NCBI GenBank assembly: GCA_034509735.1
Contig: JACGWO010000003.1
Span: 43,384,873 to 43,448,872, forward strand
Length of the DNA: 64,000 nucleotides
Origin: Sesamum alatum
Lineage: Eukaryota; Streptophyta; Magnoliopsida; Lamiales; Pedaliaceae
Reading direction: 5' to 3'
Notes under the pieces: generated by a model
Database searches by the model: none
What the model was told of the DNA's origin: nothing
Seen by the model: the letters and a program-made list of their open reading frames with translations, nothing else
Made by a program: the position numbers and the translations under genes
Shown: positions 34,301 through 46,680 of the stretch, in pieces
Layout: each line of letters opens with the position of its first letter
Numbering within the stretch: the first letter of the stretch is position 1

Positions 34301-36272
34301 AAATACTCCAGAACCTAGATACAGAATCTACTTTTAAGTCATGGGATATTCAAAACTTACATGCATACACATAATTATCATTTTCCCCTTAACCACTAAT
34401 TTGTAAAAGAGTTTTGAATGTGATGAGTGAAATCCACGTACTGCAAGTTGCCCAAACAAATTCATGCAAGATTTTTAAATCCCTGAATATGCTCAGCATA
34501 GTATTCTACTTCTATACCAGAAGAAAACCACTTCATCAATTCTATGAATTTGCTCCTGCCAGCAGTAGGAAATACAAGCATCGACGCAGGATTTTTCTGT
34601 ACAAACAATCACCTTCACAACAATTGTAACATGTAGAAATAAAATGACATGTTGATAGAGTCCGAACATGCACTCACAACTTACAAGAGATTCGGACACT
34701 GTAACCAATAACATTACTATTTCACTTGATTCCACATTCTATCCTTAACTCACCACTTTATCCTAATGCCTAATGCTCTAGAAAATCTTTCATGCTCAAC
34801 ATTTAATGGTCTGGAAACAAGGCAAATGTAAATTGTTAAGGTGCTTTTAGTAATTTTTATCAGCATGTTTATATGTTTATAATGAAAATATTATATTTGA
34901 ATTATAAATATTATGAATTTTTCACCTTTAAGAAGACTAAATCCAAAAAACCTGCTGACTTCGTAAAAGCCTAGACCCAAATCATTAGATTTAACATCAA
35001 ACAATTCTTTCAACAATAATTATTAATTCAGCGATGCTTCTAAACTAAAACTAAAAATAATAAAACTACATAAAGCTTTATTAAGTTAAATATTATAAGT
35101 AAGCTCTAAAATTGTGTTCTATATATGTATAATAAATGAAAAATTATGTAAATTATCTCAAGAACTATGATATAATATTGTAACTCTTTAAGAGAAATCG
35201 GACTAAACCGCAGCTATATAATTTTATTTTGGCTATTTTGCCCTCCAAAAATGGCATGCACCTAGAAAATTACCATTCCAGCCAAAAAGCCGCCGGAAAG
35301 TAATCCGAAGGTGGGGTGTGGAATAAAATTTTGTCTTCAGGATAAAGTGACGACTTGAACTTCACAAATGAAAATTAAACTAGACCTAAGCTTCAATCAA
35401 TTTGCCAAAACAAAAGAAAAAGGAAGGGAAATATAGAAGAAACAAAAAATAAAAACAATGAAAAAGAGGACAAATACGCACACATATCATCAATCATCTG
35501 AAACCCATGAGTCTCGGTTAAAGAAAGAGATCAAACAGAAGCAGCTCAAGTACCAAATACAAGTATTATATACACGTCAAGAAATACACAAACACAGTCA
35601 AGAAAACACCAAAAATATCAAGAAAAGCAAATCGAAAATCAAAAGTGAGACTAAATGAAATCAAACAAACAAAACGCTAAGACATACTATTACATTTTAC
35701 TACCTGCACAAGCGTCCGATGTGCAAAAGCCCATCAGTAGAGAAACCCGAACACTTATCCAGCCTCAAGTCTTCCAGTACCTTCCCGAAAGACGTTGCCA
35801 GCAACACGAGATCCGAATCCTTCACAATCATCCTCCGGAAGTGCAGCACCTTCATTCTCCCAAAAGACCTGACGATTTCCTCTACCCACGGTGTCACATA
35901 CCCGCCCCAGTCTTCAGGAATCAGATTGAACATGGCGGCGCGTGGCTTACCCTTAAGCTTCAGCGACTCGAGATGGGGGAACCTCCGCGACAACCGCTGC
36001 GGTGGCGCGGTGTAGCACAGCGCCATGGTCACGTGCTTCCGCGTGATGGCGTCGATCTCGTACCACCTCTTGCACACCAGCGACACCGCGTCCCGGTCCC
36101 TCGCGTCCTGCACGTACGGGATCACGCATTCCCATACGGTGTCGTACGACCCACTACTGCTAATGCCACCATTACTCGTCCGGCTCCAACTACTACTACT
36201 GCTACCGCCGCCGCCGCCGCCGCTGCTACTACTACTACAGCCGTTGAGTTTCTTCGATTTCCTCTCATCCAT
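31378..36272 (-). CDS. COI1: COI1-like F-box/LRR jasmonate receptor (3 exons, 629 aa)
   Basis: Exon 1 36272-35704, exon 2 33967-33460, exon 3 32190-31378 (TAA). All junctions are GT-AG and the joined frame is open. The product matches COI1 throughout: an F-box (about residues 43-85: VWECVIPYVQDARDRDAVSLVCKRW), then the leucine-rich-repeat solenoid with near-invariant COI1 blocks (GKPRAAMFNLIPEDWGGYVT, FMEESS, KLCRLGLSYLG, RNVIGDRGLEVLAQYCK, RLRIERGADEQ, VLLDREERITDLPLDNGV, GYVGESDEGLLEFSRGC, EHPAHILAYYSLAGQRTD). In this family the protein joins an SCF E3 ligase in the nucleus, binds jasmonoyl-isoleucine with JAZ repressors and sends JAZ to degradation. The start is ATG 36272; the TTG two codons upstream is not used. 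Three exons match the usual COI1 structure. Unusual: a Ser/Gly-rich extension (about residues 12-40) encoded by a triplet-repeat tract, making it longer than the roughly 590-residue norm. Confidence 0.96.
32191..33459 (-). other. COI1 intron 2 (1269 bp)
   Basis: Donor GTAAAT after GAG (33460) and acceptor CAG before ACA AGA AAT (32190); phase 0. No nested gene or clear transposon was seen. Confidence 0.9.
33968..35703 (-). other. COI1 intron 1 (1736 bp)
   Basis: Donor GTAGTA after CAG (35704) and acceptor CAG before GAATTTG (33967); phase 2. It is AT-rich. Short open frames inside (for example 35458-35658 on plus) have low-complexity Lys-rich composition and no recognisable domain. Confidence 0.9.
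36193..36240. repeat. coding trinucleotide repeat in COI1 exon 1
   Basis: On the plus strand runs of ACT and CCG units encode (minus strand) Ser and Gly runs near the N terminus of the COI1-like protein. Confidence 0.85.
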
Positions 36273-36510
36273 TCTCAACGATTCTTACCTAGAAATCAAG
36301 CATAATAACATACAAAACAGCTGAAACAGCTAAAAAAGAGTAAATGAGTTGATAGATCAATTGAAGATTGGAATGGGTTCCAAGGGGGGTTGACCCGAGA
36401 TTGAGGAATGGATAAACGAAGATTGGATCCTCGGAACCCCCTAATGGGCAGGGGGATTGGGGATTAGGGGTCGTTCTTGATAAGTGTGTGCGTTGTTGCG
36501 TGTGAGATCA

Positions 36511-36525
36511 GAGAGAGAGAGAGAG
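36511..36525 (-). other. (CT)n tract in probable COI1 5' UTR
   Basis: A GA run on plus, hence CT on the transcript strand, about 240 bp before the ATG. Pyrimidine tracts like this are common in plant 5' UTRs; the assignment is by position only. Confidence 0.45.
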
Positions 36526-36699
36526 GGAGAGGGTTTTCTGTGCGGCTGTAGAAATGAAGGAGAAGGGGATTTTGGTGGGGGTGAGGAGGAAAGGACAAAG
36601 GAGTTACAGTGCAACCAATAGAGGAAGCGGACGTCAGATTGCCCCCAAAATCCTTCTCCACTTCCATTTTCTTTATTATTTTTATTATTATACATTATT

Positions 36700-37971
36700 A
36701 TTGCATTAAAATGTTTGTTGGAATTTTAAAATTAAAAATAAAAAGAAATAATTACTTGACGTTTTCTGATCTATAATTTATTTACATAAATTATTCTTAT
36801 CAAAAGCGTTAATATTATTTACACAAATTATCCATGTTCTTTGTTAAATTACGCATACACCTCCAGGAACGTCAACAGTATTACACAAAGTCACAAACTA
36901 TTCCTACTTTGGTTGTCGGGGTGATTATTGTAATTATATAAAAAAATAGAAGTGATTTATGTAAATAGAATATAATTATTTAAAATAATAATTAGAGTGG
37001 AAAATAGAATTTTTGTTGTTTCTTTCAATGAGTTAAGATTATTTCCATGGGTTTTGAAATGTTTGTAATTGTTAAAAATAATATTTACTTGCTTTTGCTA
37101 GAAATAAAACTGCAAATAATATTTTAAATTTACAACTTCTATTTTTTAGCTGCATACATGCTGGGATTTTCCTAATTTCATTTTCGTGTATCCATTTAAC
37201 TACAGAAGATATTTACATCAAATTAATGTCTACGTAAATTTTAATTTTTCAACCGTTCGGGAATGATTTTAGAGATTAAAATCTCACCTAAATAGTGTCT
37301 TATGAAATTCTATGACTTAGTTTTACTTAAATGGTGTATGAGAGGGCTTAAAATACGTGTTTATCAATTTATTGTTAAAAATAAGCTAATAAAAGTGTTT
37401 TTAGTTTTTATCCCCCTGAACCAATAAATATAACACTTACTTCCTAGTTGGATAAAAGTATTCCTCATGTCTTGAATAATTATATTATCAATATATTTTA
37501 GTATTTTGCTTAAATCGTCAACAAATTATTTTCTAACTAAAAAAGATTTTTTAATAAGTGAAGAATTTAAGTAAATTAAAAGTGGAGTAATAAATTAATA
37601 TAGATATATATATATAATATAAATACATAACAAGTATAATATCCCAACCAAAAAATCTTCTACATGAACGTTTATTGTGTATTTATTATACTCCTTGTAC
37701 TTAAGTTTTTTTGTGTCTTTATTGTATAGTTTGAACTATTTTACAGACACAAAATTAAGTAATGAATTAGTACAATAAATACAAAAAAAAAAACCCTTTC
37801 ATGTTTTAAAGATTTTATTAATTTGGTAATAAAATAAAGTTATTAACTATTTAATTGTTCAGGTAAAAAAAAAAAAAAAAAAGAGAGAGTAACTACACAT
37901 CCGTTCTTTAAATTATTTGCTTTAAATAAATATGAAAAATATATTTCTAATCTTTTTTTCCTTAAAGTGTT

Positions 37972-38006
<35 letters not shown>

Positions 38007-38685
38007 TCAATTTTTTTTAAAAGTATATATAAGTTGTTGAAATATTATATTTGTTGTGTCTCTATTATATATATATATAATTTATTACTTCACTTTTAAT
38101 TTAAATTCTTTACTTATTAATTTTTTTAGGACATAAATTTGGTGATGATTTAATGTGAAAAATAATAAAATATATTGAGAATAATATAATTATTCAATGC
38201 ATGAGGAAAATTTTGTCCAACTAGAGAGGTACATGTACATTTGTTAGTTTGTGGGGGTAAATGTTACATCAATGATAATTCAAGGGGGCAAAATGTATTT
38301 AACCCTAATTTTTATTTTTGAATTATTTAAATTAAATTAATTTGAATCAAAAGTTATTGGAAACTCCCTACTAACTTTTGCAACTTATTGATAAAATTGT
38401 AAATATTGAGTTATTTTTTCAAACACTCAAGTTTAATTTATTTATTTGTTTGCATGTTTAACTTTTATTTTCAACACTTACAATTTTTACTATTGCTTAA
38501 CTTAAACTTTCTCTACAACTTATTTCCACTATAAAAATAGAAACTATTGCAAATACCCTTAATTATTTATAAAGAAAGTGCGACCGGGAAATCGAATTAA
38601 AAAACAAAAATAAAAAAAGAATCTCGATATCAAATTGAATACTTTTTTTTAGGCGTTCACAAACAATGTTTCATTTTTGAAAATA
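36700..38685. other. gene-free AT-rich DNA upstream of COI1
   Basis: Contains a degraded GGGATAATTACA-type MITE (about 36744-36985), poly-A and (AT)n tracts (37975-38003), and no coding region. The COI1 promoter should lie at its start; no convincing TATA box was picked. Confidence 0.55.
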
Positions 38686-39112
38686 GGGTAAATTACAGTT
38701 ACCTCCTTTGAGGTTTAACATAATTACAAATACTCCCTTGTTGTTTGGGAAATTACAAATACCCCCTGAGGTTTGTAATCGTCTAACAAATAACTCATTT
38801 CCATCCATTTTATGGATGAACTGACCAAAATGCCCTTATACACTAAATTATTTTTTCATTTAATTATTAAAAAACTTTCGGACTACAATGCGCAGGGAGA
38901 TGTTTTTTAATTTTTTTACACAGAGGAGCACTAATGCAATTTATCTCGGCTGATTTTTCTACAATTTTAATAAAAAATCTAAGGGCAAAATGGTCAATTT
39001 CAAATCTTTGGTTAAAAATTACAAACCTCAAATGGGATATTTGTAATTTTTCAAACAATGAGAAGGTATTTGAAATTATGTCAAACCTCATAAAAGTGAT
39101 TGTAATTTACCC
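38686..39112. mobile_element. MITE, GGGTAAATTACA family, copy 2
   Basis: 427 bp with inverted ends GGGTAAATTACAGTTACC and TGATTGTAATTTACCC. The flanks TTGAAAATA and TTCAAAAAT are similar over about 9 bp. It contains the family's internal block ACACAGAGGAGCA...AATTTATCTCGGCTGATTTT. Confidence 0.82.
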
Positions 39113-39654
39113 TTCAAAAATACTAACTTTACTTCTAGAAGTATATATTCTCTAGCTCAAAATAATAATCAACCGCTAATTTCTCGTAATTATTTTTATG
39201 AGTAGAATATATTCATGCAAAAAAATTAAGTTCTTTTCAACTATGGTCTATAGTTTAATACCACTTCAAATGAGATATTCGATATGGGACGAAAACGAAT
39301 ATATATTTTTTTAATATTCAAAGTAAAATGACAGTGAAAACGACTTATTATCTTATTCTTTTTGTTTTTTATTTTTTTCCCATTCATGTTCTCTAGAACT
39401 TCTTACATCAATTCATGAATGTTTTTATTTTGTGGGCTTGACTAAAAATGTTTCACATTGACAACTTAAGATTTCCCATTTACATATTTCAACTCTTGAT
39501 ATCATACCCTTTATTTGAAATTATAAATTAGGGCATGTAGCCCACAATGTTGACTGTACATTTGTAGATAAAATTTATTCGATACTCGATTTAGATCAAT
39601 TAATATAAATTCATTTTAGTTTGATTTAATAAAAAAAAATAGAAAGATTTTTTT

Positions 39655-39895
39655 GTTATACTATAAATTATCACAGTTTAAAACCCGTGGTAAATCAATT
39701 TTATTAACCATGACGAAATAAAATTAATTCAAAAACTTAAATTTTTATCACGGGTAATTAATATTTACCATGATTTTAGCCATGACTAATGTTTTGGTCT
39801 CACTTGCAAAAATAACAGCTAATTGTCGTTGTGGACCCATGGCCATATGGTTTTTTTAACCATAGTACTTAACTGTATCGAAAAATCATATTTAT
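39655..39895. repeat. CACTA-type MITE remnant
   Basis: The interior matches the element at 28801-29098 (CTATAAATTATCA, CGTGGTAAATCAATTTTATTAACC, CACTTGCAAAAATAAC). The terminal CACTA/TAGTG ends are not preserved. Confidence 0.55.
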
Positions 39896-39899
39896 TCAG

Positions 39900-42000
39900 A
39901 CTTGAACGAAGTTTTCATTCGATAATCTTTCAACCTCGATTCGAATTATGTTCGATTGGTGAAATTCACAATAAATATGCTTATAATTATTAAACTGTTT
40001 GAGGTCAGTTCGTGTTCGATTCAATTAAAATTGGTTGGGCTCGATTCTATTAATAACAAACTTCTATTAATAACAAACTAAGTTCGAATATAATTTTTAA
40101 AGTTTGATAATAATTCAAAAATATTGTATGAATAATATATTCGACTCAGTTCGATTTATTTGCGTTATTATATGTAGTTGATGTAACCCTTTTCTTCCCG
40201 AAAATGAAATTGACTTATATCATATTATTACTTTCAAAGCTGGTAAAATGATGGATGAGAGAGACTTGTGTTAATTAATGATGGATTTGAATTATATCTC
40301 ACTCCACCAAGAATTTATGCATCTAATTAGTGGGAATATTTTGAAAAAAAATAAAAACAAAGGTGGGAGACTATGTATGTGATTGATTCTTCTCTCATTA
40401 ATTTATTATTGTGTTCAATTATTACAAAAAAAAAATCTCAATATTTATTGCATTAAATGTGAATGTGAATTTTGTCGAAAATATGATTCTTTGTCTACGC
40501 AATAATTAATTAACTAATTAATTTTGCATTCACACGTATTTTGGGATGAAAACTATATAGAAGAAATTAAGTTGCATAAAAAAAATAAAACTGAAAACTC
40601 AAAATAGTTGAAATTAATAATTGAGAAGAGATAAAAAAAACGAAAAAAGAAACAAATTTGATTGACTATATTTTTAAATAACACGCAAATTGGCTGACGT
40701 GCCCCTGCTCAAGTGACGGAACTAGCGTCTTACAATCAAATGGTAGTGTGTTCAAATGTCATAAATGTACGTGATTCTCTGTCTATTGTTATTGATATAT
40801 TTTATTAGTTTTTTATATTTAATTTTCCAGAAAGACGAATCATAAAAGAAAAAAAAAGGAAATAATGCAAATTGAGAATCCAGAAGTTTGAAATTTTGTA
40901 GTATCATAATACATAAAATATATGTTCAAAGTCAAAAGAAACAAAAGAAAAATATGAAAATTCAAGTTACCAATTTGGTGTATCTTTATTTCATTTTTTT
41001 AATGGATTTATTGTCTTGACAGTTATACAAATAGTAATCATATACGACCCCTCACAGAATTTATTTAACACTAGCTATTAAAACACACTCGATGTATGTG
41101 CATAATTAAATACTTATTACATTATTTAATTGAATGAAGAAAAAGCAGATAAAACGAATAATTGCTGAAAAGTAATAAAATGAATATGAATAAAAAATTA
41201 TTACATAAAAAAGATTGTTATTTGTGGAAAATAGATATAATTAAGGATATTTTAAGAAATTCACATTCTGTCAATATGTGTGTGTAAAAAAATTATCGGC
41301 TGCTAAAATATTCAATTTTCTTGTTTTTTTTTTTTTTTTTGAATAAAAATGTTAGGCAAGACTTTAAGCCATGGTGGACCATATTAATTAATTAGTATCC
41401 TAATTATATTTATTTAATTTGAGAATATATTTCTTGTCCGCATCACAACGAATAATCTTTATCAAAGTGGGCTAATTAATTTTTTTATTTTAATTATTCC
41501 CTACTTTAGACCTTAGTGAAATTGACTTTATGCCCCATAATAATAATTGCACTTAGTAAGACAAAAGCAATTTTTTATTTATCAACTTGCTGCTGCTTTT
41601 TCTAACTTAACTGTAATTAGTTGGCATTATTTTTAATCACACATATAAAAACATATCCACTTTGAAGTGAATTAGTTCTATTTGTAGCAAGAGAATCATT
41701 TGGAACAACTGTCAATCACAAATGCCCCAATTGACATATTCTCATCAATCATCTTCATGAATTTTAATGGAGGATCTCAGGTGGTTTCTATTTTAAATTT
41801 TGTTGTATTTAATATATATATGTTGTTTATATAAAGAATTTAGAGAAAATTTCATTTGTTTGGTATTATATTATTGGGTGTATTGCAAGGTTAATACCAT
41901 AACAAAATTGGTACCATATAAACGACCTCATTTGAACAGTATGCACTTTCGGTAAATTTTGAATGGAAAAACAACACGCAGAGCATGAAGCCGTTAAGAC
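39900..42000. other. gene-free AT-rich DNA
   Basis: No gene seen. A short stretch at 40690-40790 (TTGGCTGACGTGCC, then GGTAGTGTGTTCAAATGTC) could be a decayed tRNA-derived SINE head. Poly-T at 41322-41340. Confidence 0.5.
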
Positions 42001-42609
42001 TAGGAATGGCAATCAAGTCGGGTAAGCCAGGGGCCACCCCATTTGGGGAGGGTTTTGTGTCCTCCATAGACTGGTCCGGGAAGGTTCGGGACCAAAAATG
42101 CTAAACCCGATTGGATCTGAGATGGGTCCCGATGGAGATACGCCGCTAATGTTTTATTGTTATTATCATTATTATTGTTGTTGTGGTGGTTAATTATAAT
42201 TTTTAATATAGTTATATATATAGTATAAGAACTTATTTAATTGAAATGAAAATAAATATATTAGGAATTTACGTGGAGTGTAAACTACATAAAATGTAGT
42301 TAAAATTCATACAATCTTTTTTCCATTCAATATTTAGAGCATAAACAATCATATTATGTAAATATGTAGGCCTAAAAAATTTAAATATATATATATATAT
42401 CACGTTATTAGAAACTTGGATTAAAATTGAACTTAAATTTAAAATACAAAACACACAAGAAAATAAAATACTAAATTAAATTATTTAAAGTGAATAGAAT
42501 AAATTATTTTTTATTTAAATAGGGTGGGGAGCGATAGAGAAGGGTACGAGTCTTGTACTTTTTAACTGCCAGGGGCCTCAGGTCCGGGCAGGCCCCATTT
42601 TCCCTCCTA
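42001..42609. repeat. possible hAT-type element without clean target duplication
   Basis: Starts TAGGAATGGCAATC and ends TTTTCCCTCCTA, a weak inverted pair, with GGGTCC/GGACC-rich subterminal sequence like the element at 42638. The flanks GTTAAGAC and GATGAGTT do not match, so the boundaries are uncertain. Confidence 0.4.
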
Positions 42610-42637
42610 GATGAGTTTTTGGCGCCCAAATGACACG

Positions 42638-43145
42638 TAGGGATAGCAATTGGACTCGGATCCGGGTAAACCTACCCCAGATCCATCCCTAATGGGGCGG
42701 GTATGGATATAAAAAAAATGGAGACAGGGACGGAGCGAGTAACGGGTCCTAAAAATTAGGATGCGTCTAGGTCTGGGTGGGTCTCGGTCCATAAGGGCCC
42801 ACCGCAAAAATTAATCATATATATATATATATATATATTATTTGTAATTTTTCCATCCCCAAACTCTGCCCTAGTTCTCTCATTCTCAATTTCTCTCGGC
42901 CCGCCTCACCTCATGCCGCCACGCGTCACCACTCTCATGCCTTGCCGTTCAATGCCATTGCCTCTCTCTTTTTCTCTTTTTCTTTATCTATATTTTTTTA
43001 AAAATAGAAAACAGGGTTTATTGGGTCAGACCCGTCCCGTCGGATTTTGTAGTGGACAGGGCGGGACAGAAGAAAATTCGGGGCGGGGCGGGGCGGGTCC
43101 CAAGCCATCCAAACCGATTTCATACCCGCCCCATTGGTATCCCTA
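42638..43145. mobile_element. non-autonomous hAT-type element (508 bp)
   Basis: The ends TAGGGATAGCAATTGG and CCCATTGGTATCCCTA are inverted repeats with a perfect 8-bp duplication ATGACACG (42630-42637 and 43146-43153). The interior has GGGTCTGGG/CCGGG-type repeats and a C-rich, T-rich insert at 42850-43000. Confidence 0.92.
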
Positions 43146-43153
43146 ATGACACG

Positions 43154-43841
43154 TGAAAGGCTGAAGTTAGAATTAAGTGGAGGTGTAAATACAGTTACAA
43201 CAATGAAAAATTTTAAATGTTGTTTGGCCCCAAATTCGATATTCCCTCTTTCTTTTTGAACTATACTGATAGTTCTAAATCAACCAATATAATATTATTA
43301 CAACATTCAATATGCAATACCTTAATATCTCTAAATCAACCAACAAGTTTAAAGTAAACAAAGAAATAACATATTACTATTAAAAGTACACTAAATATTA
43401 CATACGTACGACTTGAATTTACAACATTTTGATTGTGAACCTCAATTCCAAATTCCCAATGGATCATCGGTCTATTTTCCCTCTTTCAACCCTAACCCTA
43501 AGCAAGATTGCTCCAAAATCGATCAAAAATCAGAAATGAAACGAAAAAAAAGCCATGCCCACAATGCAAGTGAGTTTGAATCTACTGATGAATATATGAA
43601 TTTTCTTTTTTCCATTTATTGTGAGTAAAAAAGATTGCATGCAATGTGAGTAAAGAAAATAAGGAATGTGCCTCAATTTTCCTTTCAAAATTGGATGTGG
43701 AATCCATTTTACCTCCCAAAGCATCAACGTTAACGGCCATTTGCTCTCCAAGTGGCGTTTCCGTCTAAAAGTTAAAAGACGATACTAACTTTACAAACAT
43801 GGCCGTTTATATGGTATATACATATATATATATATATATAT
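43154..43841. other. gene-free DNA
   Basis: A 71-codon frame at 43413-43628 has no recognisable domain and no neighbours. (AT)n tract at 43822-43841. Confidence 0.55.
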
Positions 43842-44275
43842 GAGTAAATTATAGCTACCTCCCTAAAAGTTTGACATAATTACAAATACCTCCTCGTCGT
43901 TTGAAAAATTACAAATACCCCCCTGAGGTTTGTAATTGTCAAACAAATAAACCATTTTCATCCATTTTTATGAGTGAACTGACCAAAATGCCCTTATGCA
44001 CTGAATTATTTTTTATTTAATTCTTAAAAAAAATTTAGACTACAATGCGTGAAAAATGTTTCTTAAGTTTTTTACACAGAGAAACAATAATACAATTTGC
44101 CTCGGCTGATTATTCTACAATTTTAATAAAAAATTTAAGGGCAAAATGGTCAATTTCAAGCTTTTGGTTAAAAATTATAAACCTCGGGGGGTGGGGGGGT
44201 ATTTGTAATTTTTCAAATAATAAGGAAGTATTTATAATTTTGTCAAATCTCAAAGAATGTAGATTTAATTTACCC
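43842..44275. mobile_element. MITE, GGGTAAATTACA family, copy 3
   Basis: 434 bp with ends GAGTAAATTATAGCTACC and TTTAATTTACCC, inserted in (AT)n. TATATATAT occurs on both sides (43833-43841 and 44276-44284), but this is simple sequence. It includes a G-rich run near 44186-44200. Confidence 0.8.
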
Positions 44276-44324
44276 TATATATATATATATTTATAGGGGC
44301 CATTTAAAAGGTATTAATGTTACC

Positions 44325-45452
44325 ATTGTTTGAAATTTTCTTATGTTTCCATCGAAACTATGGAAAGTTTGACTTTATGGAAACAAAATAGTTGGTAATT
44401 TTCAAATTATTTACTTTTTTTTTTCGAAACACTCCATTTTTCTTGATTTCCTACTGAATCTTTGAGTTTTCTTGAAATTTTTTTATTTTTCCTAAGGGTA
44501 AATTACAACAAGTTCCCCTAAAGTTTTGCATAATTACGAATACACTTCGTAGTTTGAAAAATTACGAATACTCCTCGTTGTTTGAAAAATTACGAATATT
44601 GCCTAATATTTGATGAAATTATGTAATATTTGGATGGATGCCCGAAATTCATTTTTGCCCTTGCTGCTTTTTCTTTTTTCTTTTTTTTTTTTAATATTTT
44701 AAAAACAGATGAGGTGGATGAAAAATTTTAAAAAATTATAAAAAAATTATCCACTCATATTAATTAGTCTACAAAAACATTTCAGAAAAAATTTAATTTT
44801 CGATTTATAGGGTACAAGGACATTTTGGTCAGTTCACTACAAAAAAATGAATGGAATCTAAAGGAGACTAACGGATTAAGCTAGTTGTTAGACGACCGTT
44901 AAAATTAAGGGGTATTTATAATAATTCAAATAATGATACGGTATTCGTAATTATGCCAAATTTCGGTGGAGTTAGCTGTAATTTACCCCTTTCTAATTTT
45001 CTAATGGAACATTTATCTCATACTTTCAGTTACAAATATATAAACTAATGATATCATACATGAATATTTTATTTAATGATAATGGATCTAATATTTCGCT
45101 AAATTTAGTAATTATGTAAATATATCAATGTAATCAACACATAATTTTATAAAACAAATTAAATAATAATTACTATATTAATATATATTTATAGGTCCAG
45201 GAGCAATTACATTAAATAATAACTCTAAATTTATAATTTACTAAATGGAAATAAATTATTTTAAGTTGACATAAATGATACAAAACTAAAATAGATGTGT
45301 TTGAATTAAAAAGAGAAAGATAATATTTTTAAATGTTATGTTATGATTATTATCTATGTTTTTTTTTTTTATAATTTTTTGGTAATAATTTTAAAAAGTT
45401 TTTAATATTTATTAACTCCAAACATGGGTTAGAAACGAAACTTTAGTCCATG
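44325..45452. mobile_element. Mutator-like MITE 'b', interrupted copy
   Basis: Both halves match the element at 46681-47315: left TTTCCATCGAAACTATGGAAA, right AACGAAACTTTAGTCCATG. MITE copy 4 (44496-44988) splits it. Without that insert it would be about 635 bp, the same length as the other copy. Confidence 0.75.
44496..44988. mobile_element. MITE, GGGTAAATTACA family, copy 4 (divergent)
   Basis: Starts GGGTAAATTACAACAAGTTC and ends AGCTGTAATTTACCC. The interior differs from the other copies, with an AAATTACGAATA motif repeated. The flanks are only loosely similar. Confidence 0.75.
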
Positions 45453-45940
45453 AATAGTGCTACTTTGTGAAACTACGGTACCAATCTTGCAATACCACAT
45501 ATAGGGTACCATAACGAAATTTTTTCAAGATTATATTATTTATAAGATTTAATAAAAAGAATTGATAAAAAATAAAGCTTCTTATAAAAAAAATGAGATA
45601 AGATCTCGTTGCCGAAAAATAGAGAATATTAGCGACAAAAAAGTTAAGTAAGCAATATTAAAATCATCGTTAATTACATGTATTAAAGTGACAAGAATTT
45701 TATTTGTCATAGTAATGATTTCCATAGCTTTAATAGTACAATGTATTAAAAGTTTTCATTACTTTTCTTTTTCTCTTCATTTCACGCCATAATTTTTTTT
45801 ATATGTATAGGGGACTGCATGTGGCTATAACTAGTATTAAAATATAATTTATGAACGTAGGAACTGCGTGCAACTCACAATCGATGGTTCGTGACATCGC
45901 CGACCAATTTTTAAATATGACAATTATAACCGTAATTAGA
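45453..45940. other. gene-free DNA with Helitron-like 3' end
   Basis: Around 45808-45833 GGGGACTGCATGTGGCTATAACTAGT resembles the terminus at 46264-46284. A second similar block (GAACGTAGGAACTGCGTGCAACTCACAATCGATGG) follows. No gene. Confidence 0.4.
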
Positions 45941-46284
45941 TATATATACTAATATAAAAAAAAAAGAAAGGCCATCTATTCACAAACGACAGTTAATGAT
46001 AACGTCGTACCAATTTTTAAATATGACAATTATATCCCTAATCATATAATTTAATTAATTGTAGTTACTTTTCATTCTTACAAAAGTGATTCCACGTTAT
46101 TTTAACACCACTACATTAATTCTTTTGTTTTGTCAATAATATCTTAAGTTGGTTTTCTTTTATTTTTTTATTCTTTGAAATATGATTTGTCATATTTATA
46201 TATTTTATTCTTATTTAATATATTTTAAAATATAAAAAATTATTTATTCTATTCATGTAGGGACGGCATGCCATTACAACTAGT
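45941..46284 (+). mobile_element. Helitron-like non-autonomous element
   Basis: Starts near TACTAATATAAAAAAAAAAG and ends GGGACGGCATGCCATTACAACTAGT: a GGCATGCC hairpin stem about 8 bases before CTAGT, the layout of Helitron 3' ends (hairpin then CTRR). A related block lies at 61250-61536. Confidence 0.5.
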
Positions 46285-46634
46285 TGTAAATAAAATTATC
46301 ACTACAAACAATTAAGAACACATGCACAATAACAACAAATATGATTTTTACTATATTTGTCTTGTCACTGTAATTATTCCAATAATTATTTATAGTAACA
46401 ACTTTTTATATAATTCTCTTTGTTATTTTAAAAGGGATAATTACACTGTTTTTTCATAAGGTTGGAAACATCTAATATCTTCTGACATTTATTCTTATCT
46501 AACAAATAGATTCCTCGTTAATCAAAATTCACCGAATTTACGGATATTAGAAAAAAATATGAATGAAAATTCATATTTATCTCTTATTGACATATTGCAG
46601 GTCAAATAATTTTTTTTAAAATCAAACTATCCTT

Positions 46635-46670
46635 ATACATCTTCACATACTAATGCATGTGAAGATGTAT
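46635..46670. repeat. perfect 14-bp-arm hairpin
   Basis: ATACATCTTCACAT (46635-46648) and ATGTGAAGATGTAT (46657-46670) with an 8-base loop, inside the outer MITE just before the nested element. Confidence 0.95.
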
Positions 46671-46680
46671 ATCTTCACTC

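Noticed and set aside
35655..36324. Open frames on the plus strand of 60-216 codons
   Set aside because: Antisense shadows of COI1 exon 1, caused by its GC-rich, repeat-containing sequence.
38867..39155. Frames on both strands of about 75 codons
   Set aside because: They fall within a MITE and recur at 44045-44296 in another copy, so they reflect the element rather than a gene.
43413..43628. 71-codon frame
   Set aside because: No recognisable domain, no splice context or neighbouring gene; length is expected by chance.
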